Program-made: the position numbers and the translations under genes
Origin: Neotamlana nanhaiensis
Lineage (GTDB): Bacteria; Bacteroidota; Bacteroidia; Flavobacteriales; Flavobacteriaceae
Length of the DNA: 64,000 nt
Direction of reading: 5' to 3'
Assembly: GCF_000943555.1 (NCBI RefSeq)
Contig: NZ_JTDV01000003.1
Span: 62,001-126,000 of the forward strand
The notes under the pieces: model-generated
Seen by the model: only the letters and a program-made list of their open reading frames with translations
Told to the model about the DNA's origin: nothing
Database searches by the model: none
Shown: positions 1 to 6,527 of the stretch, piece by piece
Position numbering within the stretch: the first letter of the stretch is position 1
Layout: each line of letters begins with the position of its first letter

Positions 1-980
1 ATTTTTTCAATTTGTTTTTTTACAAATTTTTCAACGAAATTGATTTGTTCTTTGTTACAAAGTAAGATAATATCATCAGAATATCTCCTGTAAAAAATTT
101 TATGTTTTTGGGTGAGTTCATTAACGATAGATTCGTCAAATGATAACATATAAATATTGGCTAAAATTGCACTAATTGGAAGTCCTTGTGGTATACCTTT
201 TAATAAACCGTTTTTGTCTTTTTTTTGGTTCTTATAAATTATGATATCACTTTCAATCAAGTCTTTTATGCTTTCAAAAAAAGCGTGTTTTCCATTTTTT
301 TTGTTCTCAGCAAGTTTTTTTTCATCGAAATGACCATTTTTAGTTTTTAGGTCGCTGAGTTTAACATATGAAAATCGCGTAGTTGCTTTAAACAAATTAT
401 AATGATCTTTAGGCAATGTTTTCGAACCTAAAGTTTTCGCCCAAGCAAGTTTTAACTTTTTATGGTTTAAACTTGGAAAAAAATTTTCAATATCTAAAAC
501 TAGAGCTACACAATTTTGTCTTCGTTTAATTTCATCAAAAACATCTTTTGCAAAATGAACATTATTTTTAAACTTTAAATCATCATCTGTTTTTATTTGT
601 CGATACGCTGTTATGGTATTTGACAAAATAGGATTTTTATCTAAATAGCTTTCGTATTTTGGAGTAATTAATTGCTGAGTATAGTACGAAAATATATGGG
701 CATCAATATGTGTGGCAAATAAAATCTCTCTTACTTTAGCATTGGATGTTATTTTACCATTTTTATTTTTCTTGTGAGATCGTTTAAAGATTCCGTTGTG
801 ATTGGATAGTTTATAGCGCCTTTGTTTTAATTCTTTAAAGATTAAAGGAAAAAAGGAATGTTTAGTTATGTTTTTGGGATTAGAAATGTATTTAAAAACT
901 TTTCCTCTAGAAGCATGTGGTGTTCTATTAGAAAAATGAATATAACCTCTGTCTTTAAACCAATCTTTTTTTTGCTTCAT
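1..980 (-). CDS. Reverse transcriptase, C-terminus beyond window edge
   Basis: The minus strand is open from an ATG at 980 to base 1, giving 326 residues with no stop, so the C-terminus lies outside the window. Reverse transcriptase blocks are visible in order: a basic N-terminal region with KVREILFATHIDAHIFSYY near residues 82-100, the first catalytic aspartate block VLDIENFFPSL at 161-171, GIPQGLPISAILANIYM at 262-278, and the active-site YSDD at 300-303 within RRYSDDIILL. There is an insertion of about 90 residues between the first two catalytic blocks. The PQGLPIS block differs from the PQGAPTSP typical of retron enzymes, so a defence-associated (DRT/UG or Abi-like) or retron-like enzyme is more likely than a group II intron maturase; the subgroup is not determined. 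It opens 9 bases from one arm of an inverted repeat. Confidence 0.9.
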   Translation of the reverse strand, partial: MKQKKDWFKDRGYIHFSNRTPHASRGKVFKYISNPKNITKHSFFPLIFKELKQRRYKLSNHNGIFKRSHKKNKNGKITSNAKVREILFATHIDAHIFSYYTQQLITPKYESYLDKNPILSNTITAYRQIKTDDDLKFKNNVHFAKDVFDEIKRRQNCVALVLDIENFFPSLNHKKLKLAWAKTLGSKTLPKDHYNLFKATTRFSYVKLSDLKTKNGHFDEKKLAENKKNGKHAFFESIKDLIESDIIIYKNQKKDKNGLLKGIPQGLPISAILANIYMLSFDESIVNELTQKHKIFYRRYSDDIILLCNKEQINFVEKFVKKQIEK

Positions 981-988
981 AACTATTT

Positions 989-1395
989 AAAGTAAGAGAA
1001 GTTCTCGCGCGTATTTATTGCAGAATAAAACTTACATCTTACTAGAAGACTGAACCAATAGCCGAATTCTCGACCCACGCTGCAATTATACGTAACAAAT
1101 AAATACATATACAATATGATAGTAAATATTCTTCTGATAGTAAACATAGCTTTAGAAATCTCCAATTTATCCATGTACTGGGGAGTTATCAAAGACCTAG
1201 CAAGAATTTGTTCAACACTATTAATAGTGGCAGGACAAAGTTCTTGTGTATTAAATTCTAATAGTTTAACTTACAGTATACTTAATCTCCATATTTATTA
1301 AACCCTCTGAAGGTCGGATTAAGTGATTAACCTATTGTTAATACAGTAGTTCAACAAATGTTTTATTCCCTTTAACTAAAGAACTTCCTTACTTT
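989..1395. repeat. Inverted repeat bounding a non-coding stretch next to the RT
   Basis: The left arm at 989-1005 reads AAAGTAAGAGAAGTTCT. The right arm at 1380-1395 reads AGAACTTCCTTACTTT, its exact reverse complement apart from one extra base in the left arm. The arms enclose 374 bases with no convincing gene. On the minus strand the layout is arm, spacer, arm, then the RT start codon, as in retrons where a1/a2 arms flank the msr-msd template, though the spacer is longer than usual for retrons. Alternatives are a paired operator serving two divergent genes, since both arms contain TTACTTT facing outward, or the ends of a small mobile element. The interval could encode the template RNA of the RT. 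Confidence 0.6.
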
Positions 1396-1436
1396 GAGGT
1401 AAATATATATATTTAATTGATTTTAAAATATTTATA

Positions 1437-2171
1437 ATGCCGAAAAATAAATTTAATTTGGGTGAAATAGTTACATTTAAGTCTCATCCATTATTGTATG
1501 ATTATTATATAAGAGGAGATGGTAAATTAGTACCTCCATTTCTGGTTATTTCAGAGATTGAGTTTGAAAATAAAAGTAAAAAAGTAGTTGAAGAAGTAAC
1601 AGGTTCTAAAATTGCTGAAAAAGTAAAGTATAAATGTGTGTTTTTTGATGATAATAGGTCTCAATTTAAAGAGGTTTTTGTTTATCAAAGTATGTTGGAG
1701 AGTTTTAAAAGCATATGTATCGCTAGAAATAATGAAGTTGATAAAAAAGAAACCTATGAAAGTCTTATTTCAGAGGCATCATTATACACTGTTCCTAATT
1801 ACGAGTATTCAAAAATAGTTTATTTTAAAACTAAAAAGTTTGAGATTTTTAAAAAGCGAATCTCTGTTAGACAGATAAAGAAGAAAAATAAAATTATAGA
1901 CAAAGAGATTATTCAATATGTTGTTAACTATGCAACTCCAGATTTTGTTTTAACCGGTATAAAAAAGCAGATTCCTGAGAACAAATTTTATTCAAATGGA
2001 GATAAAAGAAAAATATCATCTGAGATACTTTATAAAGTAAAATGGTTTAATAGTAATCAAATGAAGTTTAGTGAACAATTTTTGCCCAGTGAGTGTTTTA
2101 TGAAAGAGCAGCCTTTTCAAACTATAATAAAGCATAATCACGATAGTAATGAAAAGGAGAGTGGAAAATAA
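1437..2171 (+). CDS. Unrecognised protein with two similar halves, next to the RT
   Basis: This 244-residue protein has no signal peptide or membrane segment and is rich in Lys, Glu, Phe and Tyr. It contains an internal repeat: YKCVFFDDNRSQFKEVF at 65-81 matches YKVKWFNSNQMKFSEQF at 199-215, and the segments before them also correspond (GEIVTFK near 9-15 with SKIVYFK near 125-131; PPFLVISEIE near 33-42 with PDFVLTGIKK near 168-177). The pattern suggests two small beta-barrel, perhaps SH3- or Tudor-like, domains; that fold is an inference. It is divergent from the RT and is followed by the unrelated B12 transporter operon on the other strand, so the RT region and this gene may form one island. 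No function can be assigned. Confidence 0.75.
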   Translation: MPKNKFNLGEIVTFKSHPLLYDYYIRGDGKLVPPFLVISEIEFENKSKKVVEEVTGSKIAEKVKYKCVFFDDNRSQFKEVFVYQSMLESFKSICIARNNEVDKKETYESLISEASLYTVPNYEYSKIVYFKTKKFEIFKKRISVRQIKKKNKIIDKEIIQYVVNYATPDFVLTGIKKQIPENKFYSNGDKRKISSEILYKVKWFNSNQMKFSEQFLPSECFMKEQPFQTIIKHNHDSNEKESGK

Positions 2172-2177
2172 TTTATG

Positions 2178-2972
2178 CTATTTCTTCACTTTAAAAGTTC
2201 CTGAATTGGTATCAAAAGCAATTAAATCATCAGGAAAAAGGGCATTAAAAACACCTTTTTCAATAAGGTTGCAAGGTGAATCAAAATGAATAGCATCATT
2301 GTGCATCACAATCATTTTATCACATAATTGAATGGCTAAATCAATCTCATGCGAAGAAAATAAGATGGTTTTTTGGGTATCTCTAGCCAATTTTTGAAGC
2401 AATTTTAAAATATATGCTTTGTGATACATGTCGAGATGTGTTGTAGGTTCATCTAAAATAATGAGATCGGTATCTTGCGCTAAGGCACGTGCTATCATTA
2501 CTTTTTGGAGCTGTCCATCGCTTAGCTCGAAGCATTTCTTATCTTTTAAATCCTCTAAATTTATCAGGTTTATGGCTTTGTTAATCACATTTAAATCGTC
2601 TGTAGTCAAGTTACCTACCCAATTGGTGTAAGGTTGTCTTCCTAAAGCAATCAATTCGAAAACCGTTAAGTTTTTAGAGGCGAGCGGTTCGGTTAAAACG
2701 ACGCTTAACAGTTTCGCTAATTCTAAATTTGTACATTGATTTAAAGGCGTGTTTTTGATTAAAACAGAACCGTTTAACTCCGGTAAATTCTTGGTTAAGG
2801 TTTTTAATAAGGTAGATTTTCCAATACCGTTAGCGCCAACCAATCCTACTAGTTGTCCTTTTTCAAGCTGAATGTTAATGTTTTCAGCAATAGAAATAAC
2901 GTTCTTTTTGGTTTTGTAACCAATAGTAAGATTTTCGGTTTTTAAAATGGTATGTTTGGTGTTTTCTACCAT
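2178..2972 (-). CDS. ABC transporter ATP-binding protein, BtuD/FecE type
   Basis: This 264-residue ATPase has Walker A GANGIGKST at 46-54, the ABC signature LSDGQLQK at 150-157 (Asp in place of the usual first Gly) and Walker B LIILDEP at 170-176 followed by the H-loop region. It would power uptake of vitamin B12, haem or iron-siderophore complexes through the permease encoded immediately upstream. It is the last gene of the minus-strand operon binding protein-permease-ATPase, 53 bases after the permease. The cobalamin riboswitch and BtuB-like receptor nearby favour B12 as substrate, but the family alone cannot separate B12 from ferric chelates. Confidence 0.92.
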   Translation of the reverse strand: MVENTKHTILKTENLTIGYKTKKNVISIAENINIQLEKGQLVGLVGANGIGKSTLLKTLTKNLPELNGSVLIKNTPLNQCTNLELAKLLSVVLTEPLASKNLTVFELIALGRQPYTNWVGNLTTDDLNVINKAINLINLEDLKDKKCFELSDGQLQKVMIARALAQDTDLIILDEPTTHLDMYHKAYILKLLQKLARDTQKTILFSSHEIDLAIQLCDKMIVMHNDAIHFDSPCNLIEKGVFNALFPDDLIAFDTNSGTFKVKK

Positions 2973-3025
2973 GAAATGTTTTCCTCTTTATTTTCTAATT
3001 TAATTTTCTCCAGTCTCCTGTCTTC

Positions 3026-4057
3026 CTAAAACATCATTTTCCGTTTCCGTACCAAAAGCCAAATTACAACCGGCGCGCCAACCAAACAGGTAATAGCGTT
3101 AATTGGTAAGGTGTATTCTAAACCTGGTAATTGCGAGATGGTGTCGCAAATCAGCATAATAATACTACCTAAAAGAAAAACGGCAGGCAATAAAATTTTA
3201 TGATTCGAGGTGGTGAAAATTTGTCGTGTTATATGCGGAATTGCCAAACCTATAAAAGCTATTGGGCCAGCAAAAGCAGTAATAGTTCCTGCTAATAAAC
3301 TCGTCGCTATAATAATGTAAAGTCGCGTTTTTTTCAAGTTTACACCTAAACTTTTGGCGTAATTATCGCCCAAAAGTAAGGTGTTAAGTGATTTTATGGA
3401 AGCCAAACTAAAAAGCAATCCTAAGATATAAATTATTGAAAAAATTATGAGTTCTTGCCATGATAAATTTCCTAATGAGCCAAAACGCCAAAAGACAAAT
3501 TGTTGCAATTCTTCGGCCGTTGAAAAATAAGTGAGCACGCTAATTATGGCTGCGGTGATGCTACCAAACATCAAACCAATAATTAAAAGCGCCATAGTAT
3601 CTCTAACTCGTGTTGAAACAATTAATACGGTAAGTAAAACTAAAAAACTACCTAAGCTGGCGGCGATTATCATGCTCCATTTCGAGATTAAAATACCAGC
3701 TACAACACCTCCAAATAATGAGGCTCCCATAATAGCCAAAGCCACACCTAAACTCGCGCCCGAGGTTATACCAAGTACAAAAGGACCAGCTAACGGATTT
3801 TTAAATAAGGTTTGCATCAATAATCCTGAAATGCCTAAACCCGAACCCACAATTATGGCTGTAAATGCTTTTGGTAAACGGTAATTAATTATTATGAATT
3901 CCCAAGATTCGTTGGTGTTTTCGAGTCCGAATAAACTGCTAAAAACCGATTTTAAGGGTATTAAAACCGAACCCAAACAAATATTTAACAAAAAACATAG
4001 CAGTAGTACAACACTAAGTGCTAAAAATGCTGTTTTATATGTTGAGATACTTTGCAA
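3026..4057 (-). CDS. FecCD/BtuC-type ABC transporter permease
   Basis: This 343-residue integral membrane protein has about ten hydrophobic segments and matches the FecCD family: an N-terminal segment near residues 10-30, the RLPKAFTAIIVGSGLGISG block near 60-80, NPLAGPFVLGITSGASLG near 86-103, and the GPIAFIGLAIPHITR block near 262-276 that contacts the ATPase. It forms the inner-membrane channel of the uptake system. Its start directly abuts the stop of the binding-protein gene (4058), which indicates translational coupling in the operon. Confidence 0.94.
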   Translation of the reverse strand: MQSISTYKTAFLALSVVLLLCFLLNICLGSVLIPLKSVFSSLFGLENTNESWEFIIINYRLPKAFTAIIVGSGLGISGLLMQTLFKNPLAGPFVLGITSGASLGVALAIMGASLFGGVVAGILISKWSMIIAASLGSFLVLLTVLIVSTRVRDTMALLIIGLMFGSITAAIISVLTYFSTAEELQQFVFWRFGSLGNLSWQELIIFSIIYILGLLFSLASIKSLNTLLLGDNYAKSLGVNLKKTRLYIIIATSLLAGTITAFAGPIAFIGLAIPHITRQIFTTSNHKILLPAVFLLGSIIMLICDTISQLPGLEYTLPINAITCLVGAPVVIWLLVRKRKMMF

Positions 4058-5197
4058 TTATTGTAAGGGTTTAAAAAAGTAAAGTTCGTAATTTGGTAGC
4101 ACTTCGGGGTGTGCAATTTTTATAATGTCTTTTAAAACTAAATCGGGGCGAAGCGGCCCCAATTCAAAATAGACTAAACCACCATTTTCACTTACTTTTT
4201 TTGTGTAACTATACACATTATTGGTTTTGTAAGCGTTAAAAAAAGTATAGCGGTTGTATTGACTTTCCATTTCAGATTTGCTATTGTATAAACCTGCACC
4301 AATCCAAAACTGCGCTGTTTTCGCTTTTTCTAAAACGTTTTCAAAATTAAGCTGTAAACTTCCCGCTGATTGGTCGTTTTTCCAAATATAATCGGTATTG
4401 GCATCTTTTAAAAACGTAGCCATAAAACTTTCGCCTCCAGGTACGTTCCATATATCTTTAAACATAGACCCAGAAAATACAGTAGGTGTTTCAGCGGTGT
4501 TTGCTGCGAGTTGTTTAACCTTTAAATAATCATTTTCAATGGTCTTAAAAATACTGTTAGCGGCGTCATTTTTATCGAAAAAAGCAGCTATAAATTTAAT
4601 CCATTCGGCTCTACCAAGTGGGTGATTTTCCGTCCAAGCACCATCAATAACAACAGGAATATTAAAGCGCTCAATCTGACTTAAAGATTTGCTCGTTCCG
4701 TTTATGGAATGCCCAATAACCACATCGGGTTGTAGGTCTAAAAGCAACTCCATGTTCATGTCAGCTTCACTGTTTAAATCTTTTACAAGGCCTTGTTCTA
4801 TGCGTGTTCTAGTTTTTTCAGAAGAGATAAAATTAGTATTCGGAAAGCCTACTAATTTATCTTCAATACCTAAAAATTCAAGTGCAGGAATATTGGTGGT
4901 CGATGTAACAACCAATTTATTTACGGGTACTTTTATAACCGTTTTATTTTTGAATGCTTCTGGAACAGGTTTACCGTTTTTAACCAAAATATATTCAAAA
5001 GTTTTGTTGCTATTTGGCCATGGCGAAGTTACTGTAACCACTTTATAATCTTCAAAATATTTTATGCTAAAACCCTTAGCGTAGCCAATGTTTTCGGGTT
5101 GTTTTTCTGTTTGTGAAGCAGAATTTTCCCTTTTGATATCTTTTTTACAAGACGTAAAAATTAAAGCACTACATAAAAAGATAAAAACTAATCGCAT
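4058..5197 (-). CDS. Periplasmic binding lipoprotein of BtuF/FepB type
   Basis: The 379-residue product starts with a lipoprotein signal ending in the lipobox FTSC (Cys17) followed by Lys-Lys-Asp. The core resembles class III periplasmic binding proteins for B12 or ferric chelates: NKLVVTSTTNIPALEFLGI, DMELLLDLQPDVVIGHSI-like segments and a C-terminal GPLRPDLVLKDIIKIAHPE block. At 379 residues it is longer than E. coli BtuF, as is common in Bacteroidota. It captures substrate in the periplasm and hands it to the permease encoded directly downstream. It is the first gene of the operon and is divergent from the gene at 5282. Confidence 0.9.
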   Translation of the reverse strand: MRLVFIFLCSALIFTSCKKDIKRENSASQTEKQPENIGYAKGFSIKYFEDYKVVTVTSPWPNSNKTFEYILVKNGKPVPEAFKNKTVIKVPVNKLVVTSTTNIPALEFLGIEDKLVGFPNTNFISSEKTRTRIEQGLVKDLNSEADMNMELLLDLQPDVVIGHSINGTSKSLSQIERFNIPVVIDGAWTENHPLGRAEWIKFIAAFFDKNDAANSIFKTIENDYLKVKQLAANTAETPTVFSGSMFKDIWNVPGGESFMATFLKDANTDYIWKNDQSAGSLQLNFENVLEKAKTAQFWIGAGLYNSKSEMESQYNRYTFFNAYKTNNVYSYTKKVSENGGLVYFELGPLRPDLVLKDIIKIAHPEVLPNYELYFFKPLQ

Positions 5198-5214
5198 AAC
5201 TAAAAATTGGAAGC

Positions 5215-5222
5215 CAAAGGTC
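5215..5222 (-). promoter_or_regulatory. Probable -7 box for the ABC transporter operon
   Basis: On the minus strand this reads GACCTTTG, seven of eight matches to the Bacteroidota -7 consensus TAnnTTTG. It is placed 17 bases before the ATG of the binding lipoprotein gene. The opposite promoter, for the gene at 5282, is not obvious. Confidence 0.4.
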
Positions 5223-5281
5223 TTTATTTTTTTTGAATTACTCTGTGAAATCTACGTATTTTAGCTTTAAAATTAAAAATT

Positions 5282-6220
5282 ATGACAGTTTCTTCGTTTA
5301 TGCCGGCGGTAACACAAATGATTTACGATATGGGTTTACAAGCCCATTTAGAAGGCATTACGTTTGAATGTCCTGCGGAAGCATTGCAAGAAAAGCAAGT
5401 GGCAGTGCGCTATAAATTGGAAGGCAAAACGTTAACAAGCGAAGAAATAAATACTATTTTTTCTGAAACTAAAGCAGCAGGTGAAACGCTGTATTATGTT
5501 GATGAACCTGTTTTAGAAACCATCGCGCCCGATATTATTTTTACGCAAGACGTTTGCGATGTGTGCCAAATTGATACTGAATGTGTGGCAGCATCGGCTT
5601 ATAAATTGCCTAAAATTCCAGAACTTATTTCGATAACACCAAACAGTTTGGATGATGTTTTTGATAATGCACTAACCATTGCAAAAGCGATGCAGCAAGA
5701 AGCTGTAGGTGTAAATTATATTGAAGGTTTAAAACAGCGTATTTACAACATTGTAGATAAACAACGCGAACGTCGTATTCAGCCAAAATCGGTGATGCTT
5801 TTAGAATGGATTGATCCTATTTTTAATTGTGGACATTGGATTCCGCATCAAATTGGTTATGCGGGAGGCATCGATTTATTGTCGCATCCATCGGGTGATA
5901 GCATTGTAATTCCTTGGGATAAAATTGTAAAGTACAACCCCGAAGTCATTATTATTGCGCCATGTGGTTATACTACCGAACGCACCTTACAAGATATGTG
6001 TTTTTTAGAAGAAAAACCAGAATGGAACAGCTTAAAAGCGGTAAAAAACAATCAAGTATACTTAGCCGATTTCGATATGTTTACCCAATCTTCTGCAGGA
6101 ACTTTAGTAAACGGCATTGAATGTTTAGCGGCTATGATTCATCCAGAATATTTTGAGGCGCCGAATTCTTTAGCTTCAAAATTTTGTAATTATAATACTT
6201 TAAAAAGCGTAAGTTCTTAA
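5282..6220 (+). CDS. BtuF-like cobalamin-binding protein without signal peptide
   Basis: This 312-residue protein belongs to the same superfamily as periplasmic B12/iron-binding proteins (MTVSSFMPAVTQMIYDMGL start, PEVIIIAPCGYTTERTL near 232-249, NNQVYLADFDMFTQSSAG near 263-280). There is no signal peptide or lipobox, so it should be cytoplasmic unless the start is wrong. It has a cysteine cluster DVCDVCQIDTEC near residues 94-105. Such stand-alone cobalamin-binding proteins occur in B12 loci of many bacteria; the exact role is not settled. It lies divergent to the ABC operon and directly before the cobalamin riboswitch. Confidence 0.8.
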   Translation: MTVSSFMPAVTQMIYDMGLQAHLEGITFECPAEALQEKQVAVRYKLEGKTLTSEEINTIFSETKAAGETLYYVDEPVLETIAPDIIFTQDVCDVCQIDTECVAASAYKLPKIPELISITPNSLDDVFDNALTIAKAMQQEAVGVNYIEGLKQRIYNIVDKQRERRIQPKSVMLLEWIDPIFNCGHWIPHQIGYAGGIDLLSHPSGDSIVIPWDKIVKYNPEVIIIAPCGYTTERTLQDMCFLEEKPEWNSLKAVKNNQVYLADFDMFTQSSAGTLVNGIECLAAMIHPEYFEAPNSLASKFCNYNTLKSVSS

Positions 6221-6230
6221 AAAAACGCAC

Positions 6231-6238
6231 TACCTTTG
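6231..6238 (+). promoter_or_regulatory. Candidate -7 box before the cobalamin riboswitch
   Basis: The sequence TACCTTTG is a perfect match to TAnnTTTG and lies just after the stop codon of the upstream gene. It overlaps the first bases of the possible outer riboswitch stem (6236-6242), so either transcription starts a few bases later and that stem is partial, or the true promoter lies elsewhere. Confidence 0.4.
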
Positions 6239-6481
6239 TGGCGAATTTTGGTTTGACATAGGATGAGATCCCAAAACAATTTTGGGACACTACGTCGATT
6301 AAAAGGGAATCTGGTGCAACTCCAGAACTGTTCCCGCAACTGTAAATTTATGCCGATGTCACCCTGAGCGCAGTCGAAGGGTTGTTTCGGTACCTCAAAA
6401 GAGGATGTTATTCACTTCAAACCACTGGTTTTTTACTGGGAAGGTTAAATAGCATAAAACAAGTCAGGAGACCTGCCACAA
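6236..6481 (+). ncRNA. Cobalamin riboswitch
   Basis: The conserved cobalamin riboswitch blocks are present: AAAAGGGAATCTGGTGCAAC from 6301, CTCCAGAACTGTTCCCGCAA around 6320-6339 followed by CTGTAA, and the 3' block AGTCAGGAGACCTGCCAC at 6462-6479. A possible outer stem pairs TTGTGGC at 6236-6242 with GCCACAA at 6475-6481. It lies 46 bases before the BtuB-like receptor gene and should turn that gene and the following lipoprotein gene off when B12 is plentiful. One peripheral arm is enlarged by a dispersed repeat (6359-6382). Confidence 0.93.
6359..6382. repeat. Dispersed hairpin repeat inside a riboswitch arm
   Basis: The core reads ACCCTGAGCGCAGTCGAAGG and forms a short hairpin (ACCCT/AGGGT ends). 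It is nearly identical to the repeats at 25908-25932 and, inverted, 25991-26013. Here it sits between CCGA and TCGG, which can pair, so it extends a variable arm of the cobalamin riboswitch. Confidence 0.75.
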
Positions 6482-6527
6482 TTCATAATTTAATAATAAA
6501 ACTTTCGGGATAAAAGTTTAGTTAGTT

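Noticed and set aside
983-1192. A 69-codon minus-strand frame just before the RT start
   Set aside because: It lies within the inverted-repeat interval, has no family resemblance and ends 2 bases before the RT ATG. It looks like chance coding in a possible structured RNA region.
1116-1301. A 61-codon plus-strand frame within the inverted-repeat interval
   Set aside because: It overlaps the opposite frame, has hydrophobic low-complexity content and no start signal; not convincing as a gene.
1-1395. Calling the RT locus a canonical retron
   Set aside because: The spacer between arms is longer than in known retrons as I know them, and the RT block PQGLPIS differs from PQGAPTSP. The layout is similar but the class is not proven.
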